Shown here one piece after another: positions 1-7,862 of a stretch of DNA of 64,000 nucleotides. Source of the stretch: an uncultured Microbacteriaceae bacterium (GTDB taxonomy: Bacteria; Actinomycetota; Actinomycetes; Actinomycetales; Microbacteriaceae). The stretch spans positions 55,110 through 119,109 of the forward strand of contig CALMSL010000141.1 in the NCBI GenBank assembly GCA_937872445.1, written 5' to 3'. Each line of letters begins with the position of its first letter. The stretch's first letter is position 1. The translations under genes and the position numbers were made by a program. The notes beneath the pieces are model-generated. The model did no database searches and was not told the origin of the DNA. It saw only the letters and a program-made list of their open reading frames with translations.

Positions 1-564
1 CGGGGATCGACAGACGAAGAACCCCGCGATCCCGGCCAAGGCCATCGCGCCGAACATCGTCAGCGGGCCGGGTACGAGCAGCACGACAGTGAGCACCCCG
101 ACAGCAATCGTCGCTCGTCGCGCATCAGGCGTGAGTGACTTTGCCATCCCGAGCACAGCATGACCCACGACCGCGACCGCCGCAGCCTTCAGGCCCAGCA
201 CCCATCCAGCCTGCGATACGTCGCCAAGGGTCGATACGCCGAGCGCGAACCCGAACAGCAATACCGCAGATGGCAGTGTGAACCCGAGCCATGCCGAGCC
301 AAGACCGAGTATTCCAGCTCTCTGCAAACCGATCGCCATGCCGACCTGGCTTGATGCCGGGCCGGGAAGAAACTGGCACAATGCGACAAGATCCGCATAC
401 GCGCGATCACCCAGCCATCTGCGTCGCTCGACGAACTCTGCTCGAAAATATCCAAGATGAGCGACCGGGCCACCGAACGACGTGCACCCTAACCTCAAGA
501 ACACCAGAAGGACCAGCAATGGCGCGCCAAAGTCGGTTCGACGGCCACCTTCTGCGGATAACAT
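1..564 (-). CDS. chrA: Chromate transporter ChrA, N-terminal part (runs off left edge)
   Basis: Integral membrane protein of the CHR family, which exports chromate. The reading frame is open from an ATG at 564 to the first base of the window (188 codons), so only the N-terminal domain is present. A TAA stop lies two codons upstream of this ATG, which fixes the earliest possible start. The typical CHR signature is visible: RLGCTSFGGPVAHLGYFR at about residues 24-41, then a segment reading ALCQFLPGPASSQVG, followed by several hydrophobic helices. It is transcribed away from the relaxase and is probably cargo of the same integrated element. No strong ribosome binding site is seen before the ATG. 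Confidence 0.9.
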   Translation of the reverse strand, partial: MLSAEGGRRTDFGAPLLVLLVFLRLGCTSFGGPVAHLGYFRAEFVERRRWLGDRAYADLVALCQFLPGPASSQVGMAIGLQRAGILGLGSAWLGFTLPSAVLLFGFALGVSTLGDVSQAGWVLGLKAAAVAVVGHAVLGMAKSLTPDARRATIAVGVLTVVLLVPGPLTMFGAMALAGIAGFFVCRSP

Positions 565-781
565 TTCTTACTCAGAATGGGGCACCATCCGGGACTGGCG
601 CTACTCGCCGCGCTGCATTCACGCAGTGTTCACTCGCGGCTCAGAAGCCGTCACCGACTTACGCGAACCTTCCGTGTCGCACAGTGCGATTCTAAGATCG
701 CTCTGCTGACTTCTGAATGAACGTATGCTACCGTGGTAGATAGATAGAGTTTCTAGTTTAGAAACATTGGTGGTGAGAGCG
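565..781. promoter_or_regulatory. Divergent chrA / relaxase intergenic region with two inverted repeats (candidate promoter or oriT area)
   Basis: Noncoding gap of 217 bp between chrA and the relaxase gene. It holds two inverted repeats: CTACC-GT-GGTAG at 728-739 and GTTTCTA-GTT-TAGAAAC at 749-765 with perfect 7-bp arms. The second ends 16 bp before the ATG of the relaxase. Inverted repeats beside a relaxase gene can be operators or parts of an origin of transfer. The sequence alone does not decide between these, and no nick site is claimed. Confidence 0.4.
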
Positions 782-3700
782 ATGCAGGGCGGCGTGATCT
801 TGCTCCGGGGCACCGGGGCTGATGCGCTGCGCTATGTCGAGGCCGACCGCTCGCGTGCTGACGACTACTACCTGTCTGACAGCACCGGGGTTCAGTACGC
901 GGTGCTCGACGCTTCGGGCGAGGCCGTGAGTAGTCGGGTGCTGACCGCTGACGAGTATGCGGGATGGGTGGACTGGATCAATCCCGATACCGGCGAGCAG
1001 ATGGGAAGGCCTCGCCTCGCGGGGTTGGATCGGCAGGGGTCGCCCCGGTTCGCGGAAATGGTCATCAACACCCCAAAGAGCCTGTCCGTCGCTGCCGCCT
1101 TGCATCCCGAGGTATCCAAGGCGCTGGACGCAGCACAGCAGGACGCCCTGGCGGAGATTCAGCGGTGGCTCGCCCAGTACTCCGTGACTCGTGTCGGCCC
1201 GCGCGGCAAGCAGGAGGTCGTACCTATTGAGCACATGCAGGTGGTCGGCATCACGCACCGGACGAGCCGGGCCGGTGATCCTCACCGGCATATCCACATG
1301 CAGATCGGCGCCCGTGTCTGGGCGGCGGGCAAGTGGCGGGCGCTCGACACGGCGGCGACGTTCCGGCAGCAAGGCGCGATCCGCGCCCTCGGTACTGCCG
1401 TGATCGCCGCCAGCCCCGAACTCGCGGAAGTGCTCGACCGTCACGGCCTCCTCCTCGACCCGGTGACTGGCGAAGTCACCGAACTCGAACCGTTCAACGC
1501 GCTCATGTCGAAGCGCGGCGAGCAGGTGCGGAAGAACCTGGAACGGCTCGAAGCCGAGTGGGAGACGGCGCATCCGGGCGAGACGATGGGGCCGGTCGTC
1601 TCATCTCGGCTGACAGCGCAGGCGTGGGCGTATGAGCGCCCCGCGAAGAAGCCCACGACCTTGCGGGAAGAGGAAGCCTGGCTGACCGAGCTCCGCGAGG
1701 TCGGCTACGACCCCGAACACCTGGCCCGCATGCCGGCGCGTGTGCCGGTATCACCGGATGAGGTCTCGGTGCAGCGGATCGCATCGCGTGCGCTGGATCG
1801 TTGCGCCGCAGCAGAGTCGGCATGGACTCGCCACACCGTGCAGGAACACGCCACCCGCATCATCACCGAGGCGGGCGTGCGTGCCACCCCGCAGGAGTTG
1901 CGCGAACTGGTGACCGTTGCAACGACGCTCGCGCTCGAGGATTGCTTCTCGATCCTGCCGCCTGACACCGCTACCCCGGAGCACGTCGCGCACCTCACGA
2001 GTTTGCGGGTGGTGCAGGTAGAGACGGAACTGCGCGACCTCATCACCGCCCGAACACCCGACCGCGAGCCGAAACACGGCGACGTGCGCGAGCACGCGGC
2101 CTCACTCGGGCAGCAGCTTGACCCTGGCCAGCTCGTCGCGGCCGCAGCGGTCGCCTCGACTGATCCGTTGGTGATCGTGGAGGGCGCCGCAGGCGCGGGC
2201 AAGACCACGATGCTCGCCACCGCGATCCGCGCCGCTGAGCAGCGCGGCGGCAGGGTGCGGGTGGTTGCGCCGACCAAGCGTGCCGCCGAGGTCGCGCACC
2301 AAGAACTTGGCGTGCCCGCCGAAAGCGTCGCCGCCCTCGTCTACGCGTACGGATGGCGCTGGAACCAGGACGGCGTATGGACACGCCTCGCCCCAGGCGA
2401 CACCGATCCGATGACTGGCGGAACCTACACCGGCCCACCCCGAGACGCGCAGTTGCGCCGTGGCGAGCGGATCGTCGTGGACGAGGCCGGGATGCTCGAC
2501 CAAGACACCGCACTCGCCCTGTTCACCGTCACAGCCGAGACGGGCGCAACCCTCGCGCTCGTCGGCGACCGCGCGCAACTGCCCGCAGTCGGCAGGGGCG
2601 GCGTGCTCGACATGGCCGCACAACTCAGGGGCCGCACGTTCGACATGGATGAGGTACACCGCTTCACCAACCCCGCCTACGCCGAGGTCACCGTGCAGAT
2701 GCGCGACCGTCGCAACCCCGGCGAGGTGTTCGACCGGCTGCGCAAGCTCGGGCTGATCCGGCTCCACACCGATGCCGACGAACTGCGCGAAGACCTCGCC
2801 ACCAGCAGACACGACGGCGACGCCGTCACCGTCGCATCGAATGACGAGGCGGCCCGGCTGAATGATCGCATCCGAGACGAACGCACCCGCGCGGGCATCG
2901 TCGACGACACCACCACGACCACCGGCAGCGACAGCCTCAGCATCGGGCGCGGTGATCTGATCCAGACCCGGCAGAACCGCGCCGACCTGGGCGTGGCGAA
3001 CCGGCAACCGTGGATCGTCCAACGAGTCGAGCAGGATGGGTCGCTCTGGGTGCGTGACGCGCACAGCGACCGCAAACGCGAACACTCAATCCGCCTGCCC
3101 GCCGAGTATGTGCGCGAGCACACCCACCTCTCCTATGCCGCGACCGCCTATGGGGTGCAGGGCGTTACCGTGCCCGCCTCACACACCGTCCTCACCGAGC
3201 AGATGGGCGGCGCGACCGTCTATGTTGGCATGACCCGCGGCCGAAACGAGAACACCCTGCACGTCGTCGCGGAAAGCATGGCCGACGCCCGAGCGCAGTT
3301 CATCGAGGCGATCGAACGCGACCGCGCAGACCGAGGACTCGCCGACGCGACCGAACGCGCGGCCGAAGCGGTGCGCGGCCTCGTCGCTGACGGCCCGGTG
3401 AAGCTCGTCAACGACGAGGTTGTCCGACTCCTGCGTGACGCTGAGCGCGCCGAGCGAACGGCCGAGAAGTGGGAGCAGATCGCGGAGCGGCTCGACCAGC
3501 AGCAGGCCAACCACCAGGCGGAGGACGAGCAAAGCGCCGAGATGATCCGCGCCGCCGAGACTCACACAGCCCAAGCCCGCGCCGAGGTCGTCGCGGAGTT
3601 GGTGCCGCAGGCCGTCGAGGACGGCGAAACCTACCTCACAGCCGTCACCGCCGAGAGCACCACATCGGAACGGCTCGCCACGTCGGGCAGGTTCGGACGA

Positions 3701-4240
3701 CGCCGAGCGCGACAGGAGTACCAGGCCGCGACCGAGCGCACCCACACGGCACGCGAGCAGGTGCGCGACGCCTGGGGTGTACTACCGCGCCACGGTGACG
3801 GCCTCACCGAGTGGGCCACCACCGCTGCCGAGCGGCGTGCCGAGAACGACCCGCGAGTGATCGACGCTGACCGCCGCCTCGCGGATGCGCAGTCTGGGCG
3901 GGCGGCGCTCAAAGACCAGCACAACCGCGAACGCCTCACGCTGCTCGCGCGAGAGTTGGGGGTCGAACGGGTGCGTCGTGACCCGATACGAGCACGGTTC
4001 ATCCGCCCCGACCGCGAAGCCCGCAACGTGCACGCACAGGCGGCGGTGGCGCGGCGCGATGCCGAGGAATTGCGCGCCCTGCCGCCCGAGCAAGCCGCCG
4101 CACTGGTCGAAGTGAAGCGTGCAGCGGCAGAGCAGGTCCGGCAGCTTGCCGCTGACCGCGCGCGGCGACTGCGCGGCACGGTCGAGCAGAACCACCCGAG
4201 CACAGAGCCACGGCGTGACGGCCCGAGCCTGGGCTTATAG
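782..4240 (+). CDS. MobF-family conjugative relaxase-helicase (TrwC/TraA-like)
   Basis: Relaxase that would nick one strand at oriT, stay bound to the 5' end through a tyrosine, and unwind DNA during conjugative transfer. From the ATG at 782 it has 1152 residues. The N-terminal TrwC domain shows VEADRSRADDYYL with the tandem catalytic tyrosines at about 29-30, and the three-histidine metal site in GDPHRHIHMQ near residues 160-172. A RecD-like helicase follows, with Walker A GAAGAGKTT near 468 and Walker B IVVDEAGML near 562. The last 350 residues are rich in charged coiled-coil helices. TTG 767 and GTG 770/773 are other possible starts, but relaxases of this family begin close to the GGV-x-x-x-RG motif, which favours 782. 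It ends in GPSLGL and overlaps the convergent Fic gene by 6 bp. Confidence 0.95.
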   Translation: MQGGVILLRGTGADALRYVEADRSRADDYYLSDSTGVQYAVLDASGEAVSSRVLTADEYAGWVDWINPDTGEQMGRPRLAGLDRQGSPRFAEMVINTPKSLSVAAALHPEVSKALDAAQQDALAEIQRWLAQYSVTRVGPRGKQEVVPIEHMQVVGITHRTSRAGDPHRHIHMQIGARVWAAGKWRALDTAATFRQQGAIRALGTAVIAASPELAEVLDRHGLLLDPVTGEVTELEPFNALMSKRGEQVRKNLERLEAEWETAHPGETMGPVVSSRLTAQAWAYERPAKKPTTLREEEAWLTELREVGYDPEHLARMPARVPVSPDEVSVQRIASRALDRCAAAESAWTRHTVQEHATRIITEAGVRATPQELRELVTVATTLALEDCFSILPPDTATPEHVAHLTSLRVVQVETELRDLITARTPDREPKHGDVREHAASLGQQLDPGQLVAAAAVASTDPLVIVEGAAGAGKTTMLATAIRAAEQRGGRVRVVAPTKRAAEVAHQELGVPAESVAALVYAYGWRWNQDGVWTRLAPGDTDPMTGGTYTGPPRDAQLRRGERIVVDEAGMLDQDTALALFTVTAETGATLALVGDRAQLPAVGRGGVLDMAAQLRGRTFDMDEVHRFTNPAYAEVTVQMRDRRNPGEVFDRLRKLGLIRLHTDADELREDLATSRHDGDAVTVASNDEAARLNDRIRDERTRAGIVDDTTTTTGSDSLSIGRGDLIQTRQNRADLGVANRQPWIVQRVEQDGSLWVRDAHSDRKREHSIRLPAEYVREHTHLSYAATAYGVQGVTVPASHTVLTEQMGGATVYVGMTRGRNENTLHVVAESMADARAQFIEAIERDRADRGLADATERAAEAVRGLVADGPVKLVNDEVVRLLRDAERAERTAEKWEQIAERLDQQQANHQAEDEQSAEMIRAAETHTAQARAEVVAELVPQAVEDGETYLTAVTAESTTSERLATSGRFGRRRARQEYQAATERTHTAREQVRDAWGVLPRHGDGLTEWATTAAERRAENDPRVIDADRRLADAQSGRAALKDQHNRERLTLLARELGVERVRRDPIRARFIRPDREARNVHAQAAVARRDAEELRALPPEQAAALVEVKRAAAEQVRQLAADRARRLRGTVEQNHPSTEPRRDGPSLGL

Positions 4241-5020
4241 GCCGAGCGAGGGGCCGCTGCGCGGATCACAGGGCGACGCGCCACCGAACGCCTCAGGCGG
4301 CTGGAGGTTCCAGCGGCGCTGCCGGGCGGCGTCGAGCGCGCGATCCAACGTCTCCGGGTCGCGCACCGACCGGCGAGTGGTGAAGCCCTGTGCGTGCCCG
4401 TCCAGGCTCGCCGTGAGCCGGTCGGAGCGTGCGGCGTCTTCGACGGTGACGAGGTTCGGGCGGATCAGCGCGTCAAGCCCGGAGTGATCTTCCACGATGG
4501 CGAGGGTGCGGGCATGGGCGAACACGTCGCCGGGGATCTGCGACCAGTCGATCACCCACCCGGCATCGCGGGCGAGCTGGTTGAAGAAGACATGCTGACT
4601 GCGCGTGTTCACGTCACGGAACGGATGGATCGCCGTCGTCTCACCCCACACCCACGCCAGCCCATCCGAGAACGCATCCACGTCCAGGTCGCGCAGGTAG
4701 TCGCGCTGGGCGAGCGCACCAAACACGCGCTCCGTCTCGGGAACGATGAACTGCGGGCGGCAATGCGCAATGCCGGTGCCGCCGGGATGGGTGTCGGTGG
4801 CGCGAATCTCGCCACCCCAGGAGTACATATCTTGCGTCAGGTAGGCGTGGATCGCTTGCAAGTGCGGCAGATCGTAGCCACCAGCGACGGGGTGCTCGCG
4901 TAGCGCACCCATGCGGGCACCGATGAAGTCGGCCTCAGCATCTTTCCAGTCGTCGTAGTCGGTGATGCCGAACGTGTTGACCAGAACATCGCTGCCCGGA
5001 TAGGTGTACCGATCAGGCAT
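4235..5020 (-). CDS. Fic-domain protein (putative nucleotidyl-transferase toxin) with altered Fic motif
   Basis: Fic proteins transfer AMP or another nucleotide phosphate to target proteins, often gyrase in toxin-antitoxin pairs. This 261-residue protein has the Fic core at about residues 45-160, with motif HPFRDVNTRSQH at 132-143. Catalytic His132, Phe134, the metal-binding Asp136, Asn138 and Arg140 are kept. The usual glycines are replaced by Val137 and Thr139, and the second arginine, which normally contacts the ATP gamma-phosphate, is His143. The gene lies 16 bp downstream of its small antitoxin partner, the normal order for VbhA/VbhT-like pairs. It converges on the relaxase, with a 6-bp overlap of the stop codons, and its own C-terminus is also GPSLGL. 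Its activity cannot be told from the motif alone. Confidence 0.88.
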   Translation of the reverse strand: MPDRYTYPGSDVLVNTFGITDYDDWKDAEADFIGARMGALREHPVAGGYDLPHLQAIHAYLTQDMYSWGGEIRATDTHPGGTGIAHCRPQFIVPETERVFGALAQRDYLRDLDVDAFSDGLAWVWGETTAIHPFRDVNTRSQHVFFNQLARDAGWVIDWSQIPGDVFAHARTLAIVEDHSGLDALIRPNLVTVEDAARSDRLTASLDGHAQGFTTRRSVRDPETLDRALDAARQRRWNLQPPEAFGGASPCDPRSGPSLGL

Positions 5021-5036
5021 CGCGACGCCGAGCGGT

Positions 5037-5243
5037 TCAGGCGGTGCGAGCGGCCAGGCGTGCGCGGGTACGGGCGGCGATCACTTCGACAGCCTCGTCC
5101 ACGGTGATCTCGCCGCGCACCTGGCGGGCCAGAAGCTCCAGCCCCTCGGGGGTCATCTGCTCACCGGCGGTCTGCTGCCCGGCCTGCACCTCAGTGAGCA
5201 CGCGCTGAACGTGCGCCTCGGATACGCGAGTCTTCGTCGCCAT
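5037..5243 (-). CDS. VbhA-like antitoxin of the Fic protein
   Basis: Small helical protein of 68 residues, directly upstream of the Fic gene and the expected first gene of a class I Fic toxin-antitoxin operon. The second half, reading TPEGLELLARQVRGEITVDEAV, matches the VbhA-type antitoxin domain. In known antitoxins a helix with the motif [S/T]xxxE[G/N] pushes a glutamate against the second arginine of the Fic motif. The aligned stretch here is GQQTAG at residues 22-27, so both the Ser and the inhibitory Glu are missing (Gly22, Ala26). The start has an AAGGAGG ribosome binding site just upstream at about 5254-5248 on the minus strand. Confidence 0.8.
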   Translation of the reverse strand: MATKTRVSEAHVQRVLTEVQAGQQTAGEQMTPEGLELLARQVRGEITVDEAVEVIAARTRARLAARTA

Positions 5244-5325
5244 AATGGGGTGCCTCCTTGTGGTCGGCTTCGTGAGTTCAGTCTACGCGGCACGTCCGAC
5301 AAAGCGCCGGACGACCAGCACGGGA

Positions 5326-5340
5326 GTGCCGAATCGGCAC
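5326..5340. promoter_or_regulatory. Perfect 15-bp palindrome upstream of the antitoxin-Fic operon
   Basis: The site GTGCCGA-A-TCGGCAC has two perfect 7-bp arms around one base. It lies between the stop of the excisionase-like gene (5353) and the start of the antitoxin (5243), in the direction both are read. It may be an operator for the antitoxin-toxin promoter, or a hairpin after the upstream gene, although no T-run follows. A second weaker hairpin, CGTCCG/CGGACG, lies at about 5292-5313. Confidence 0.4.
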
Positions 5341-5352
5341 CACCAGCCCTGT

Positions 5353-5592
5353 TCACCGCGCGGGGGTGCCGGGAACCGTGGAGTGTGCGTCGTCGCCGTC
5401 GAAGATGCGCAGGAACTTCTCTCGTGGAATCACGACCCGCCTGCCGAGCTTCACGGACGGGATCGACCCGTTCTCGATGCTCGCCGTGATCGTGCGGGGA
5501 TCGACCCCGAGCGCCGCCGCAGCCTCCGCCCGTGTAATGACCGCGTTACGGGAGGCCCGTAAGTCGTCCAATGTCACCAATATGTCTCTCAT
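5353..5592 (-). CDS. Excisionase-like winged-HTH DNA-binding protein
   Basis: A 79-residue protein with the MerR-like HTH_17 (excisionase family) fold. Residues about 19-62 read RAEAAAALGVDPRTITASIE followed by GSIPSVKLGRRVVIPREKF, the typical helix-turn-helix plus wing ending in 'IPREKF'. Such proteins act as recombination directionality factors or small regulators in integrative elements. It is divergent from the XRE-type regulator, with 95 bp between their starts, and sits three genes from the integrase, which fits a role in excision or its control. It could also be only a transcription factor. Confidence 0.75.
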   Translation of the reverse strand: MRDILVTLDDLRASRNAVITRAEAAAALGVDPRTITASIENGSIPSVKLGRRVVIPREKFLRIFDGDDAHSTVPGTPAR

Positions 5593-5651
5593 CGCCCTGC
5601 CTGCCGTCCCTAATCAAGAGTCCTGAGTTCCCAATAAAGTACAGTATGGTG

Positions 5652-5681
5652 CTTGACGAGTCAAGAGCGGGCATGTACGTT
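5652..5681 (+). promoter_or_regulatory. Promoter of the XRE regulator with operator-like palindrome over the -35
   Basis: A -35 hexamer TTGACG (5653-5658) and a -10 TACGTT (5676-5681) are 17 bp apart. The expected start of transcription falls at or very near the A of the regulator's ATG (5688), so the mRNA is probably leaderless. A perfect palindrome, CTTGAC-GA-GTCAAG (5652-5665), covers the -35 box. This is a likely operator, possibly for autorepression by the regulator itself. Confidence 0.55.
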
Positions 5682-5687
5682 CCTAGT

Positions 5688-6248
5688 ATGGAAACAGAAC
5701 GAGTGCGGGGAAACCCCGCCGGGATCACGCACGAGCACGTCGCCCAGAACCTCCGCACCGCACGCCAGGCCATCGGCATGGACGTGCGCACCGCCGCCCG
5801 GCTGATGACCGAGGCGGGCCGAAAGCTCGCCCCGTCGGGGATCAGCAAGATCGAGAACGGCGACCGGCGCGTGGACGTGGACGACCTCACCGCCCTCGCC
5901 TACATCCTCCGCACCACACCCGCAGCTCTTCTTACCCCGCTTGCTGAGGCGGTCACGCTGACCGGGGTGCCCGAGTCGTTCCTACCCGAAGAGATACAGG
6001 CATGGGTCGCAGGCGCCGTGAAGCTCACCACCGAGGACTTGGTGCGCTACTGGAAAGAGCAACGCTTCCAAGCGATCAACTCGGCGCACTGGGCCGAGGA
6101 AATACTCGCCAAGTACGACCGCGGCCAGGTTGGTATCACTCCGCGCGAGGTGTACCAGGAACGCTACGACGTGCAGACCGCCCGCGAGGAACACGCCACC
6201 GGCAGGCTGTTGCAACTCGACCCGAACGCCTCACTCGCGTTCGAGTAA
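5688..6248 (+). CDS. XRE-family helix-turn-helix transcriptional regulator
   Basis: A 186-residue regulator. The Cro/C1-type HTH occupies about residues 13-80: HVAQNLRTARQAIGMDVRTA, then the recognition part with GISKIENGDRRVDVDDL and LAYILRTTPAALL. The rest (about 85-186) is a helical C-terminal part of unknown role. The ATG at 5688 was chosen because translation from the earlier in-frame ATGs would begin inside the promoter sequence, and the mature protein starts like family members. It precedes the integrase by 31 bp, so it may control integration and the divergent excisionase-like gene. Confidence 0.85.
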   Translation: METERVRGNPAGITHEHVAQNLRTARQAIGMDVRTAARLMTEAGRKLAPSGISKIENGDRRVDVDDLTALAYILRTTPAALLTPLAEAVTLTGVPESFLPEEIQAWVAGAVKLTTEDLVRYWKEQRFQAINSAHWAEEILAKYDRGQVGITPREVYQERYDVQTAREEHATGRLLQLDPNASLAFE

Positions 6249-6279
6249 CGAACCACCACGAGAGAAAGGAGCAAGGTCT

Positions 6280-7566
6280 ATGGCACCAGCCAGTCACCCG
6301 CCGCCGGACGAGGCGGCACCGAGCAGCGTTGAGGGGGTGAAGCAGAAGCAGCAGCGACGTTCCCGGTCGCGGCATCAGGGATCGCTGGGCGACTACCAGA
6401 CCCGCAAGGGGCGACGGTGGAAGTTCCAAATCTATGTGCTGATCGACCCGGAGAAGCCCGAGCTGGGCGAGAAGCGGCTCACCCGTGGCGGGTTCACCGA
6501 CCTCGAAGAAGCACAGGCCGCGCTCACCGAGGCGCTACGAAAGAAAGCGAGGAACGAGAAGTTCCAGGGCAAGACCCCCACGGTCGGTGTGTACGCCGAG
6601 CATTGGATGTCGAGCTTGCGGCTGGCCGATTCCACGATCAAGGGGTATCGGAAGATCATCCGTAACCACATCACCCCCGACCTGGGTCGCATCAGGATCG
6701 ACAAGCTCACCGCCACCCGCATCGGCTCCCACTACCGGGAGTTGGAAAAGAGCGGGCGCAAGGACGAGTACGGCAAAGGCAAACCACTCTCGGCCAACAG
6801 CATCCACAAGGTGCACGTCGTCCTCGGCGCGATCCTCGACGCCGCAATCGACGATGGGCTGATCCAAGTCAACCCGGCAAAGAAGAAGCGCACCGTGAAC
6901 GCCCCGAAGTCGTCACAGGTTCGAGCGCAGAAACCGGAAATCGTGACCTGGACGGGCGAGCAGCTACAGACGTTCCTCACTTGGAACGAGAAGGAACTGC
7001 AAGACGAACTGTTCCCACTGTGGCGACTGATCGCCTACACCGGGATGCGACGCTCCGAAGCTCTCGCGCTCAGATGGAACGACATCAACACCAAGACCGG
7101 GCGCATCAGCATCCGGCGAGCGGTGAACACCGAGGACTGGACGACCACCAAGACCACGAAAACGGGCACCGCCCGCGTGATCGACGTGGACGCCGCGACC
7201 CTCAAAGTGCTCGCCTCCTACAAGGTCGCCCGTGCCGAAGTGTCGTTCGATTTGGCGAAAGCCGATGCGTATGTGTTCGGTGACGACGAGGGCAAGCTGC
7301 GCTCACCCGACGCCATGACGAGCCGCTGGGATCGCCGCATGAACTGGCTCGCCAAGGCACACCCGACGCTGCCCCGCGTGACGATCAAGGGGCTGCGCCA
7401 CACGCACGCCACACTCCTGCTGGAGCTTGGCGAGCATCCCAAGGTAGTACAGGAGCGCCTGGGGCACTCCACCATCACAACCACGATGAACATCTACAGC
7501 CATGTCACCCCGACGATGCAGAAAGCCGCAGCAGACCGCTTCGCGGCCCATCTCGGTGGGGCTTAG
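6280..7566 (+). CDS. Tyrosine-type site-specific integrase
   Basis: Integrase of 428 residues that would insert and excise the element at the neighbouring tRNA-Leu. An arm-binding N-terminal region with GSLGDYQTRKGRRWKFQIYV comes first, then a SAM-like core-binding domain at about 100-190 (VGVYAEHWMSSLRLADSTIK), then the catalytic domain. Catalytic Arg is in TGMRRSEAL near 257, the second Arg in GLRHTHA near 373, and the nucleophile Tyr in TTTMNIYSHV near 405, after LGHST. The first residue of the usual HxxR box is Lys (KGLR), a variant of this catalytic position. The ATG at 6280 is preceded by AGAAAGGAG at 6263-6271. It ends 80 bp from the 3' end of tRNA-Leu. Confidence 0.95.
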   Translation: MAPASHPPPDEAAPSSVEGVKQKQQRRSRSRHQGSLGDYQTRKGRRWKFQIYVLIDPEKPELGEKRLTRGGFTDLEEAQAALTEALRKKARNEKFQGKTPTVGVYAEHWMSSLRLADSTIKGYRKIIRNHITPDLGRIRIDKLTATRIGSHYRELEKSGRKDEYGKGKPLSANSIHKVHVVLGAILDAAIDDGLIQVNPAKKKRTVNAPKSSQVRAQKPEIVTWTGEQLQTFLTWNEKELQDELFPLWRLIAYTGMRRSEALALRWNDINTKTGRISIRRAVNTEDWTTTKTTKTGTARVIDVDAATLKVLASYKVARAEVSFDLAKADAYVFGDDEGKLRSPDAMTSRWDRRMNWLAKAHPTLPRVTIKGLRHTHATLLLELGEHPKVVQERLGHSTITTTMNIYSHVTPTMQKAAADRFAAHLGGA

Positions 7567-7588
7567 CACATATCTCAGCACATGGCAC

Positions 7589-7645
7589 GAAAATGACCCC
7601 CAACCCGGTGATCTAAACCCCAGGTCAGAGGCCATTTTCTGTTCG

Positions 7646-7646
<1 letters not shown>
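7589..7646. other. Probable attachment-site region of the integrated element
   Basis: The space between the integrase stop and the 3' end of tRNA-Leu. It carries an inverted repeat GAAAATG (7589-7595) / CATTTTC (7633-7639). Integrases of this type recombine at the 3' end of tRNA genes, so the crossover is expected inside or just beside the tRNA 3' half. The partner repeat at the other end of the element is outside the window, so the att core cannot be fixed. Confidence 0.5.
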
Positions 7647-7729
<83 letters not shown>

Positions 7730-7862
7730 AGCGTAGTGAGATTATCACAGCGGGATGCCCCCGTGTGCCGCACAGCCGACGCCTCACAGCCGGACATCAG
7801 TCGACGTAAAGCCGGGAGCGCGAGCCAAACGGCTAACATCGACACAATAAGGAGGCAGACAC

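Noticed and set aside
767-781. TTG 767 or GTG 770/773 as start of the relaxase
   Set aside because: TTG 767 and the GTGs directly follow the inverted repeat and the family N-terminus aligns with ATG 782; not excluded.
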